Assembly (NCBI RefSeq): GCF_004153445.1
Contig: NZ_SDQC01000004.1
Span: 310,001-374,000 of the forward strand
DNA: 64,000 nt
Source of the DNA: Allopusillimonas soli
Lineage (GTDB): Bacteria; Pseudomonadota; Gammaproteobacteria; Burkholderiales; Burkholderiaceae_B
Direction of reading: 5' to 3'
Shown here piece after piece: positions 1-7,564 of this stretch. The notes under the pieces were generated by a model. The model was not told the DNA's origin, did not search any database, and worked only from the letters and a program-made list of their open reading frames with translations. How positions within the stretch are numbered: the first letter of the stretch is position 1; each line of letters starts with the position of its first letter. Both the position numbers and the translations under genes were made by a program.

Positions 1-1
1 T

Positions 2-172
2 GCGCCGCGGGTGTACAGCAGCGGTGGCGGCTGGCCCATGATGGCAGCCGAGGCGCAACGCACATTGGCGCGCATGCAGGACGATCTGGGCCTGCCCAGG
101 CAGGGTATTCAATGGTTGGCGACGCCGGTGCTGGACGGGCTCGCGTGCTTGGCGTCGGCACGCGCAACCTGA
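2..172 (+). CDS. coaX: Type III pantothenate kinase (CoaX), 3' end only
   Basis: This is the last 56 residues of a protein whose start lies before the window. The frame has very strong G/C third positions, which supports coding. It contains a GGGWP motif followed by a short helix-like stretch and ends in a TPVLDGLACLA-type tail. From memory this resembles the C-terminus of the Bordetella Baf/CoaX proteins (a GGGWP element, then SPVLDGLA near the end). CoaX phosphorylates pantothenate in the first step of coenzyme A synthesis. The assignment rests on this short tail alone, so family membership is probable rather than certain. Confidence 0.6.
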   Translation, partial: APRVYSSGGGWPMMAAEAQRTLARMQDDLGLPRQGIQWLATPVLDGLACLASARAT

Positions 173-212
173 ACAGCTGAATCAGCGCCGCAGGGTGAAT
201 CAGTGCGGCGGG

Positions 213-386
213 CTAAGGCGATTGACGCAGGGGCAGCGGCGTGCCCAGATCGATGGCGTGTTGATGACGCTGAGACAGCTGCCGGGGCTCGCGGCCCTGT
301 TCGCTTGGAGGCGGTCCGAATATGCCTTGCCCCAGGGCAAGCACGCCCAGGTTGAGGACCAGCAGTATCAGAAACAGGGAACGCAT
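213..386 (-). CDS. Small exported or membrane-anchored protein, 57 aa
   Basis: It encodes 57 residues starting MRSLF, with one hydrophobic segment at about residues 3-20 followed by a Pro/Gln/Arg-rich polar tail, so it reads as a signal anchor or signal peptide plus short tail. A second ATG lies directly upstream in frame at 389, and another at 401; no strong ribosome-binding site separates them. It converges on coaX with about 40 bp between the stops. The N-terminus resembles that of SPOR-domain proteins found near coaX in related bacteria, but no SPOR domain is present. I do not recognise a function. Confidence 0.45.
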   Translation of the reverse strand: MRSLFLILLVLNLGVLALGQGIFGPPPSEQGREPRQLSQRHQHAIDLGTPLPLRQSP

Positions 387-520
387 CATGGTTGTATGCA
401 AACGGGATGTACACGGACATGTCAGTGTAAACCACGACGTCTATCATCATCATGGCTGTATACCACTTGTCACATACATACAAGCAGTACGCCGGGATTC
501 ACGGCATTGCCTGCTTTAAA

Positions 521-554
521 ATGCCGCCATCCCGCTGGCCGTCGACGGCGGCAT
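521..554. repeat. 8-bp inverted repeat upstream of galU
   Basis: ATGCCGCC and its exact reverse complement GGCGGCAT are separated by 18 bases, about 40 bp before the galU start. There is no T-run after the hairpin on the plus strand, so it is not a typical intrinsic terminator. It could be a leader hairpin of galU or a protein-binding site. The rest of the gap from 387 to 596 holds nothing else I can name. Confidence 0.3.
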
Positions 555-596
555 TAGAATCCAAATAGATAACAGCATATTAATACGATAAATATC

Positions 597-1433
597 ATGA
601 AACCTATCCGTAAAGCCGTCTTTCCTGTCGCCGGCATGGGCACGCGTTTTCTTCCCGCAACCAAGGCCATGCCCAAGGAAATGCTGCCCATCGTGGACAA
701 GCCCTTGATCCAATATGCGGTTGAGGAAGCCATTGCGGCCGGCATCACCGATCTGATTTTCGTTACCGGGCGCAACAAGCGCGCCATCGAGGACCATTTC
801 GACAACGTGCCCGAACTTGAAGCCGAGCTCGAGGCAAAAAACAAGACCAAGCTGCTGGAAATCGTGCGCAATGTCATACCGGCGCATGTCAACTGCATCT
901 ATACGCGCCAGCCCGCACCGCTCGGACTCGGCCATGCCGTGCTGTGCGCGGCGCCCATCGTCGGCAATGAGCCCTTTGCCGTGCTGCTCGCTGACGATCT
1001 TATCGATGCGGATACATCGGTTACGCGGCAACTGATTGATGCGGCGCATCAGCAGAACGGCAGCGTGCTGGCCATACAGGATGTAGATCGCGAGAATACG
1101 GAGAAGTACGGAATCATCTCTGGCGACAAGGTCAATGGCAACACCACGCGCCTTTCGGGCATCATTGAAAAGCCCAGCCCCGCGGATGCACCGAGCACCC
1201 TGGCGGTTGTGGGCCGTTACGTGCTCGAGCCGCAGGTGTTCGAGCATCTGCGCCAGACACAGGCGGGTGTGGGCGGGGAAGTCCAGTTGACGGACGCCAT
1301 TGCCAGCCTGCTCAAGGCCAAGGGCGTATTCGGCCTCGAGTACGCGGGCACCCGTTACGACTGCGGCAACAAGGCGGGCTTCTTCCAGGCCACCATTGCG
1401 CTTGGACGCAAGTACCACGGCCTGGAAGCTTGA
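597..1433 (+). CDS. galU: UTP--glucose-1-phosphate uridylyltransferase
   Basis: GalU makes UDP-glucose from UTP and glucose-1-phosphate in the cytoplasm, feeding polysaccharide and LPS synthesis. The 278-residue protein has the family's usual length. The nucleotide-binding signature [19 protein letters not shown] lies at about residues 13-31, followed by the [12 protein letters not shown] element. Near the C-terminus YDCGNKAGF is also characteristic. The first Met is followed directly by [12 protein letters not shown], which matches the family N-terminus, so the start is secure even though no strong Shine-Dalgarno is visible. It converges on the GntR regulator gene. Confidence 0.96.
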   Translation: MKPIRKAVFPVAGMGTRFLPATKAMPKEMLPIVDKPLIQYAVEEAIAAGITDLIFVTGRNKRAIEDHFDNVPELEAELEAKNKTKLLEIVRNVIPAHVNCIYTRQPAPLGLGHAVLCAAPIVGNEPFAVLLADDLIDADTSVTRQLIDAAHQQNGSVLAIQDVDRENTEKYGIISGDKVNGNTTRLSGIIEKPSPADAPSTLAVVGRYVLEPQVFEHLRQTQAGVGGEVQLTDAIASLLKAKGVFGLEYAGTRYDCGNKAGFFQATIALGRKYHGLEA

Positions 1434-1518
1434 GCCTTGCACCAGGGCGGCGCGCGCGTGCCTTGGTCGCTGGTTGAACCGGGATGATCAACCGGTAGCG
1501 CCGCAGGCGCCCGTTACT

Positions 1519-2211
1519 TCACAATGACTGGGTTCGAAATATAGGCGAGCCCTCGAAAATTCTTTGGGCCGCATTCCGCAGATGCTGCCGCATGGCCATC
1601 TCCGCGGCATCCGGATCTGGCTGAATAACTGCCTCGTACACGGCATGATGTTCACGGCGTGACTCGTTTCTGTAGTCTTCATCCAGCGCCGCGCGCACCT
1701 GAAACCGAATGACCGGCAATTGCAGGCGTTTCATCAATAATGATAGCTGTGCGTTATCCGCATATTGGAGAATGAGGTCGTGAAATGCCCTGTTTTCCTC
1801 GCGGAAGACGATTGCAGGCTCACCCTCTTGTTCCGCAATGGCAGCATAGCCTCGGCTGAATTCGGCCTGCTGACCCGTTTTTCCGATTTGCTCGGCTGCG
1901 AGCCTCGCCGCGAGGCCTTCCACTGATTCACGTATCCGGAACAGATCGATCAACTCTTCGCGCGAAAACGCCTTGACGATGGCCCCGCGATTAGGCACCA
2001 GCTCTACCGTCCCTTCCATGCCGAGCCGCCGCAGCGCCTCGCGCAGCGGCCCTCGCGTCACTGAAAAGGCTTCCATAAGATCCGCTTCGATCAAACGCTG
2101 TCCGGGCGCAAATTGACCGCTCTGTATCGCTGTTCGCAGTCTTTCCAGCGTTATTTCGCTGGCATTGCCAGGACGCTTCCTGCGACGGTCTGAGGTGGGT
2201 AGGGTAGTCAT
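1519..2211 (-). CDS. GntR-family (FCD/FadR subfamily) transcriptional regulator
   Basis: The 230-residue protein has an N-terminal winged helix-turn-helix: residues about 17-85, with GQRLIEADLMEAFSVTRGPL and REALRRLGMEG typical of GntR. The all-helical FCD ligand domain follows at about 90-220, with metal-binding-type His residues (AFHDLIL, HHAVYEAV, MRQHL). Members usually repress adjacent catabolic operons and are released by an organic acid. It is transcribed divergently from the dioxygenase/LeuCD cluster across a 133-bp gap with inverted repeats, so it is very probably that cluster's regulator; the effector is unknown. Confidence 0.88.
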   Translation of the reverse strand: MTTLPTSDRRRKRPGNASEITLERLRTAIQSGQFAPGQRLIEADLMEAFSVTRGPLREALRRLGMEGTVELVPNRGAIVKAFSREELIDLFRIRESVEGLAARLAAEQIGKTGQQAEFSRGYAAIAEQEGEPAIVFREENRAFHDLILQYADNAQLSLLMKRLQLPVIRFQVRAALDEDYRNESRREHHAVYEAVIQPDPDAAEMAMRQHLRNAAQRIFEGSPIFRTQSL

Positions 2212-2252
2212 GTGCCGCGCATTTTCTCTTACGGAGTCAAATATTCCAGAAG

Positions 2253-2301
2253 TGTAAACAAAATTGCATGCCTATTGAAATGTAATACAATTCAATTTAC
2301 A
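2253..2301. promoter_or_regulatory. Nested inverted repeats between GntR gene and dioxygenase operon (candidate operator)
   Basis: Two palindromic arrangements are seen. ATTGAA at 2274-2279 pairs with TTCAAT at 2291-2296 (11-nt spacer). An outer pair, TGTAAA at 2253-2258 and TTTACA at 2296-2301, is centred on 2277. The region is AT-rich compared with the flanking genes and is the only shared control region of the divergent pair. GntR/FCD proteins normally bind short palindromes in such gaps, so binding here is an inference from position and symmetry. Confidence 0.4.
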
Positions 2302-2344
2302 GTTTTGACTATCAATAATGATGACAATGAACTAAGGATTGTCG

Positions 2345-3466
2345 ATGAAAATAGCGGAGACCTGCGACGTTGTGGTTGATGCACCCAACAGTTGGCGGAG
2401 AATTGACGCTGAAAGCGATGACTCATGGGTGCAGAGGCTCACAGAGGAAGAGGTATCGGGTTTCGATATGGCGTTGATTCATGCCCGCGACGCGAATAAA
2501 CCTATGTTGCATATGACGCCGGAGGATTTCCCTCTGCCCGAGGCCTCGGTTGCTGCATTGCAGCGAGCAATGAAAGCCACGCAGACGGGTTGGGGATTCT
2601 GTCTGATAAAGGGTTTTCCTGTCGACAGGTGGTCCGAAGAGGAAGCGCGCATCGCGTATTGGGGCATGGGTCTGCATATGGGTGTCGCCCGGCCGCAGAA
2701 TAAAGCCAGCGAATTCCTGAATGACGTGCGTAACGCTGGCGGCTCGTACTTCGGCAAGGATGCGCGCGGTTACAACACAAATGCCTCCCTGGACTTCCAC
2801 ATCGACTTTGGCGATGTGGTGAGTCTGTTATGCCGCAGAACAGCCAAAGAGGGTGGTCGTAGTTTGATCGCGAGTTCGCGCGCCATTTACGATGAAGTGG
2901 CGCGTGCGCATTCGGCGTTGCTGCCTGCGCTTCATGAACCCATTTATTTCAGCTGGCAAGGGGCCATGGGTCATAACGACATGCCTTATTATGCCTGTCC
3001 AATCGCTGGATTCAAGAACGGCCACTTCGCTTTCCGCTTCAATCGAAAGAACGTCATGGCGGCACAGCGCGATTTCCCCGACGTGCCCCGCCTGACTGAC
3101 AGGCAAAATGCCTTGATCGACGTTCTGGAGTCGCTATTTCGCGACCCGCGCTTTTGCTACGCGATGCAGTTGGACGAAGGCGATATGCAACTGCTGAACA
3201 ACTACACCACGATCCATTCACGCACTGGCTTTCAGGACTATGACGAGCCTGATCGCAGGCGCCATCTGCTGCGCCTGTGGCTGGGGGTGCCGGGAGCACA
3301 GCCGTTGCCGGATGCATGGCGGGAACCCTACAAAAGCACGCGAGGCAACAGTGTGCGCGGTGGGCTGCGTGGCCAGGGCATAACAGATGAGTTTTTAAAG
3401 TTCGAAGCGCGTATGGCCAGCTACCACAAAATGAATAACCATTACTACGAGGAGACTCCACGATGA
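2345..3466 (+). CDS. TauD/TfdA-family Fe(II)/2-oxoglutarate-dependent dioxygenase
   Basis: This 373-residue protein is predicted to hydroxylate or oxidise a small organic substrate using Fe(II), O2 and 2-oxoglutarate. The metal triad is visible as H152-x-D154 (in FHIDFGD) and H291 (in NNYTTIHSRTG), with a 2-oxoglutarate-binding Arg near 310 (RRRHLLRLWL). The ATG at 2345 is chosen because AAGGA sits six bases upstream; a TTG two codons earlier is too close to that site. Its stop overlaps the next start by 4 bp (ATGA), so it heads an operon. The sequence is far from taurine dioxygenase itself; its place with a lyase and LeuCD-like dehydratase suggests an early step of a carboxylic-acid catabolic route. 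Confidence 0.88.
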   Translation: MKIAETCDVVVDAPNSWRRIDAESDDSWVQRLTEEEVSGFDMALIHARDANKPMLHMTPEDFPLPEASVAALQRAMKATQTGWGFCLIKGFPVDRWSEEEARIAYWGMGLHMGVARPQNKASEFLNDVRNAGGSYFGKDARGYNTNASLDFHIDFGDVVSLLCRRTAKEGGRSLIASSRAIYDEVARAHSALLPALHEPIYFSWQGAMGHNDMPYYACPIAGFKNGHFAFRFNRKNVMAAQRDFPDVPRLTDRQNALIDVLESLFRDPRFCYAMQLDEGDMQLLNNYTTIHSRTGFQDYDEPDRRRHLLRLWLGVPGAQPLPDAWREPYKSTRGNSVRGGLRGQGITDEFLKFEARMASYHKMNNHYYEETPR

Positions 3467-4452
3467 GACAAACAATACGGCGACTTGCGTTCCTGTGCTT
3501 GGCCATGGTCAGCCTGGGGGCAATAAGCATGCAATCCGCGCAGGCAGCCGCCACGGATAAATTTCCGATGCGGCCCATTACCATCGTGGTGCCATATAGC
3601 GCGGGCGGCGGCACGGATACGTTGGCCAGAAATCTCGCCCGTGTGTGGCAGGAACATTGGGGGCAGCCTGTTGTGGTTATAAACCGCACGGGTGCTGACG
3701 GAATCATCGGCAGTGAATATGTCAAGAATCAGCCCGCGGACGGCTATACCGTGCTGATTCAGGTCAATCAGGCCTTGTTTTATCCCTATACAGTACCGTC
3801 GGCCAATCTCGATATCCTGCGCGACTTCCAGATGGTATCCAAGTTGCAACAGAATGCCATGATATTCGGGGTGGCCAGCAACTCGCCAGACAAGACATTT
3901 GGTGATTTCATAGCGCGATGCAAGAAATCGTCGAACCCATGCTCGTTTGGCGCAGCGACACGGCATGGCGAAATCATGGCCCGCCAGATTGGAGATCTGA
4001 CGGGGCTGAGCAACATGGTTGTTGCCAATTACAAAGGAACATCGCCGATGATGGTCGATGCGCTGGGCGGGCACATAAGCATGGGCATGCCCTCGCTCGT
4101 GGTGGCGCTGCCTCAAGTCAAGGGCGGCGAGTTTCGTGCCCTGGCGACGGGCGCAACGGCGCGTCTGCCCGAGTTGCCCGATGTTCCCACCTTGAAAGAA
4201 GAAGGTTTGAACATGAGTGCCATGACCTGGTATGGAATCATGGTGCGCAAGGGTACTCCTGAAAGTGTTGTGAACGCCTTGTCTGACGCGGTGCGATTGG
4301 CCTCGGACGACAAAAAGCTTCGCACATCGATGGAAACGGAAGGCGCCATACCTGTGTTCAGCAGCCCTGCGGATTTCGACGCGGATGTGCATGCCGAGGC
4401 AGCCGCGGTTCGCCCTCTGCTGGAAAAGTATTTGACCCCGGTTGGAAAATAA
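3463..4452 (+). CDS. Tripartite tricarboxylate transporter (Bug/TctC family) solute-binding protein
   Basis: A periplasmic binding protein of 329 residues for small carboxylates or aromatics. A Sec signal peptide occupies about residues 1-28, ending in AQAA. The mature start has the family pattern FPMRPITIVVPYSAGGGTDTLAR, and the GTSPMMVDALGG and PELPDVPTLKEEG elements appear later. The membrane partners TctA and TctB are not encoded nearby, which is common for this expanded family in Alcaligenaceae. Translation is coupled to the dioxygenase by a 4-bp overlap. It probably binds the substrate or a precursor used by the operon. Confidence 0.92.
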   Translation: MRQTIRRLAFLCLAMVSLGAISMQSAQAAATDKFPMRPITIVVPYSAGGGTDTLARNLARVWQEHWGQPVVVINRTGADGIIGSEYVKNQPADGYTVLIQVNQALFYPYTVPSANLDILRDFQMVSKLQQNAMIFGVASNSPDKTFGDFIARCKKSSNPCSFGAATRHGEIMARQIGDLTGLSNMVVANYKGTSPMMVDALGGHISMGMPSLVVALPQVKGGEFRALATGATARLPELPDVPTLKEEGLNMSAMTWYGIMVRKGTPESVVNALSDAVRLASDDKKLRTSMETEGAIPVFSSPADFDADVHAEAAAVRPLLEKYLTPVGK

Positions 4453-4466
4453 TAGGATGTATCGAC

Positions 4467-5351
4467 ATGAAGCGAAGTTCTCAGTTGCGTGTGTTGCTGC
4501 AGCAGCCTGGCATGCACATTGCGCCTGGCGCATACGACGGGATTACGGCCCGTATCATTGAGCAGGCGGGATTTCCGCTGGTTTATATGACCGGAGCCGG
4601 AACATCGGCGTCGCTTGGCTACCCGGACTACGGCCTGATCACGATGACCGAAATGGTGGAGAATGCGGGTGTTCTCGCCAGGTCAGTTTCAATACCCTTA
4701 ATATCGGATGCAGATACGGGTTATGGGAATGAGCTGAACGTAACCCGTGCGGTGCGTGAATTCGAATCGCGCGGCGTGGCTGGAATTCATATTGAAGACC
4801 AAGCCAGCCCCAAACGATGCGGTCACCTTGACGGCAAGGAAATCGAGCCTCTTGAACGCTACCTGAGCAAGATTCGCGCGGCTTGCGCAGCTCGCAGCGA
4901 TCCTGATTTTGTAATCATTGCGCGAACGGATTGCCGTGCTTCAATGGGCTTCGAGGAAGCGGTGGTGCGTGCCAACGCGGCGCTGTCCGAGGGGGCGGAT
5001 GTCGCTTTTATAGAGGCGCCACAGACGATGTCTGAGGTGGCAAGCATTCCAGAGCGGGTGGAAGGACCATGTCTTCTGAACATTGTGCAGGGAGGAAAAA
5101 CGCCTGTCATAGATCTGAGAGACGCGGAGAAAATGGGATACAAACTTGCGATACTGCCGGGCGTGCTGCTGCGCGCGGCCGTGAAGGCATTTGATGCCGT
5201 GCTTGAATCGGTGAAGGCACAGCATCTTGTGCCTGACGAATTGAATCGCTCGTCGCCTCACCAGAGTTTCCAACGCTTTGGCGCGGACGAATGGGATGAA
5301 ATCCGGGCGAGGTTTGCGGTCGGCGAGAAGCCGACGGTTCAGCAGCTATGA
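4467..5351 (+). CDS. Isocitrate lyase/PEP mutase superfamily enzyme (2-methylisocitrate/dimethylmalate lyase type)
   Basis: The 294-residue protein is a retro-aldol lyase candidate that would split a 2- or 3-substituted malate-type acid. Mg-binding DADTGYG is at about 81-87, ED at 110-111, and the lyase hallmark KRCGH at 116-120, which distinguishes C-C lyases from PEP mutases. IARTD follows at about 151. Length matches PrpB and 2,3-dimethylmalate lyase rather than full isocitrate lyase (about 430). It overlaps the next gene by 4 bp. Sitting beside an aconitase-family dehydratase it would form a hydratase-plus-lyase pair; true substrate unknown. Confidence 0.88.
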   Translation: MKRSSQLRVLLQQPGMHIAPGAYDGITARIIEQAGFPLVYMTGAGTSASLGYPDYGLITMTEMVENAGVLARSVSIPLISDADTGYGNELNVTRAVREFESRGVAGIHIEDQASPKRCGHLDGKEIEPLERYLSKIRAACAARSDPDFVIIARTDCRASMGFEEAVVRANAALSEGADVAFIEAPQTMSEVASIPERVEGPCLLNIVQGGKTPVIDLRDAEKMGYKLAILPGVLLRAAVKAFDAVLESVKAQHLVPDELNRSSPHQSFQRFGADEWDEIRARFAVGEKPTVQQL

Positions 5352-6772
5352 GCCAGCAAGCCACACGCGAGCGCATCCAGAAGAGGTCTCTATTTGACAA
5401 GATATGGGATCGTCACGTGGTCGCAAGGCGAAGCACTGGGCCGCAGCTGATTTACGTCGACCGCCATTTTCTGCACGATGGCTCATTCCACGCTTTCCGG
5501 CAGATGCGCGATCGTGGCTTGACGATCCGCCGTCCTGATCGGGTTTTTGCGGTGCCTGATCACTATGTTCCCACGCTCGGGCGTACGTTGGAGTACGCGG
5601 CGAACGCAGAAACCGCCAACATGATGGTCCGTTTTGATGAGAACATGCGCTGGGGCGGCATATCTCACTTTCCCTTGCAGGATACGCGCCAGGGTATTGT
5701 TCATGTGGTGTGCCCGGAGCAAGGGCTTAGCCTGCCCGGCATGATTATTGTCTGTACTGACAGCCATACATCCACACACGGCGCAATGGGTGCGATCGCA
5801 TTCGGGATAGGTCAGTCAGAAAGTGTATTGGTCCTTAGCTCGCAGACCATTTGGCAGAACAAGCCACACACAATGCGGATACATGTTGATGGTATCCGGG
5901 GGCAACGGGTAAGTGCCAAAGACATTGTGTTGGCCGTCATTGCACAAATCGGTGCCGATGGGGCGGTGGGTTATGCCATCGAGTTCGATGGGCCGGTAAT
6001 ACGCGCCATGGAAATGGAGGAGCGCCTCACAGTATGCAACATGGCCATAGAGGCTGGGGCGCGATGTGGCATGATCTCGCCGGATGACATTACTTTTCAG
6101 TATCTCCATGGCCGGCCTTATGCGCCGACGGGCGCTGAATGGGACGAGGCGTTGCGAGAATGGCAAGGCCTGCCGAGCGATCCCGGCGCGGTATTCGATC
6201 GGGATATCAAGATAGACATTACAAATGGCGCACCCATGGTGACTTGGGGGACTAGTCCTGATACGGGTATCGCCATTGATGCGGTGATTCCCGATCCCGC
6301 GCTTGAACGTGACGAGTCTGTAAGATCCGCCATGGAGGCGGCTTTGGTATATATGGATCTGAAACCGGGCACACCAATGCTCGGTGTGCCCATTGATCGC
6401 GTCTTCATAGGGTCCTGTACAAACAGTCGGCTGTCCGACCTGCGGGAGGCGGCGAAGATGTTACGGGGGCGGCGTGCATGCGTTCCTGGTCTTGTTGTTC
6501 CAGGATCCGGTGAAGTTAAGCGGGCCGCGGAGCGCGAAGGACTGGACCGCGTGTTCAAGGAGGCCGGTCTGGAGTGGCGGGAGGCGGGCTGTTCGATGTG
6601 TGTGGCTATGAATGGGGATGCGGGAAGGCCCGGAGAGCGTATTGCATCCACGACAAACCGCAATTTTGTGGGCAGGCAGGGAAGCGGTGTTCGCACGCAT
6701 TTGATGAGTCCCGTCATGGCAGCGGCTGCCGCGGTAACAGGAAAGCTTTGTGATGTGAGGCACATGCGATGA
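5348..6772 (+). CDS. leuC: LeuC-like aconitase-family dehydratase, large subunit
   Basis: The 474-residue protein has the 4Fe-4S cluster cysteines expected of 3-isopropylmalate dehydratase large subunits: C357 in GSCTNSR, and C415/C418 in GCSMC. The early motifs FAVPDHYVPT and DSHTSTHGAMGA are also present. The family hydrates/dehydrates 2- or 3-hydroxy acids, with a small LeuD subunit. The gene is embedded in a catabolic operon and no leuB is adjacent, so a leucine role is doubtful; dimethylmaleate hydratase, citraconase or a similar alkylmalate isomerase are alternatives. Overlaps of 4 bp on both sides show tight coupling. Confidence 0.88.
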   Translation: MSQQATRERIQKRSLFDKIWDRHVVARRSTGPQLIYVDRHFLHDGSFHAFRQMRDRGLTIRRPDRVFAVPDHYVPTLGRTLEYAANAETANMMVRFDENMRWGGISHFPLQDTRQGIVHVVCPEQGLSLPGMIIVCTDSHTSTHGAMGAIAFGIGQSESVLVLSSQTIWQNKPHTMRIHVDGIRGQRVSAKDIVLAVIAQIGADGAVGYAIEFDGPVIRAMEMEERLTVCNMAIEAGARCGMISPDDITFQYLHGRPYAPTGAEWDEALREWQGLPSDPGAVFDRDIKIDITNGAPMVTWGTSPDTGIAIDAVIPDPALERDESVRSAMEAALVYMDLKPGTPMLGVPIDRVFIGSCTNSRLSDLREAAKMLRGRRACVPGLVVPGSGEVKRAAEREGLDRVFKEAGLEWREAGCSMCVAMNGDAGRPGERIASTTNRNFVGRQGSGVRTHLMSPVMAAAAAVTGKLCDVRHMR

Positions 6773-7380
6773 CGCCCATCACATGTTTCGTTGGCCAGCC
6801 AGCGGCGCTAAGGGCGCGGGATGTTGATACTGACCAGATCATTCCGGCGAGATTCCTGAAGAAAGATCGTGGTCTCCCCGGCGGCTACGGCAACTACTTG
6901 TTTCATGATATTGCGTCACCCATTGCATTTGAGGGCGCCAATATTCTTGTTGCGGGGAAAAATTTCGGGTGTGGATCGTCGCGCGAGGGCGCGGTGTATG
7001 CATTGGCTGACCGCGGTTTTCGCGCACTCATCGCGCCGAGCTTTGGAGATATCTTCTACAACAATTGCCTGAAGAACGGCGTGCTTCCAATAAGACTTGA
7101 TGCCTCTGTCGTTGAAGCCCTGCTTATGCAAATTGAGCAGGGTAGCCTGAAACGTATAGAAGTGGATCTGAACGGACAGTCTGTCCGTCCCCTGGGAAAG
7201 GGGCCAGAGGCTGCGCAGGGCTTTCAGATTGATCCGTTCTGGCGAGAGTGCCTCGTTACAGGAAAGGATGAAGTGGCATTGACCCTTTCGCATATCGCTG
7301 AGATTCGGGCGTTCGAATTGGCATATGAGCAGACACCGGCGGGACGTATGCACACCAGGCCACGCCGGGAAGGCGCATGA
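6769..7380 (+). CDS. leuD: LeuD-like aconitase-family dehydratase, small subunit
   Basis: This 203-residue swivel-domain subunit completes the LeuC-like enzyme. Recognisable elements are DVDTDQIIPARFL near residue 18, GKNFGCGSSREGA at about 63-75, and IAPSFGDIFYNNCLKNG at about 86-102. In ordinary bacterial LeuD the loop reads SSREHA; here the His is Gly, a change in the substrate-facing region that fits altered specificity. It is the last gene of the operon, and an intrinsic terminator follows about 100 bp downstream. Confidence 0.88.
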   Translation: MTPITCFVGQPAALRARDVDTDQIIPARFLKKDRGLPGGYGNYLFHDIASPIAFEGANILVAGKNFGCGSSREGAVYALADRGFRALIAPSFGDIFYNNCLKNGVLPIRLDASVVEALLMQIEQGSLKRIEVDLNGQSVRPLGKGPEAAQGFQIDPFWRECLVTGKDEVALTLSHIAEIRAFELAYEQTPAGRMHTRPRREGA

Positions 7381-7478
7381 CGAACTGCCCCGTTTTTGTG
7401 GCTATAAGGAAAGTGCAACAACGCATACCTCTTCCGGGAAAACACTGATCTTTTAATCCCCGTCCGGTCTGTACACTC

Positions 7479-7510
7479 GCTCCATGCTCCCGGCATGGAG
7501 CTTTTTTTTT
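7479..7510 (+). terminator. Rho-independent terminator after leuCD-like operon
   Basis: A perfect 9-bp stem (GCTCCATGC / GCATGGAGC) with a 5-nt loop is followed directly by nine Ts. This is a strong intrinsic terminator for the plus-strand dioxygenase/LeuCD operon. It ends only 54 bp before the start of the next plus-strand gene, so the ABC operon promoter must lie in that short gap or upstream of the hairpin; in the latter case the hairpin would act as a leader terminator. Confidence 0.88.
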
Positions 7511-7564
7511 CGAAGCAATATCCGTTATCCGACTCACATACCACTCATACACAAGAGGACGGCA

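Noticed and set aside
1525-1560. GGTTCGAAAT as a tRNA T-arm
   Set aside because: It lies inside the 3' end of the GntR regulator coding sequence and no cloverleaf can be built around it.
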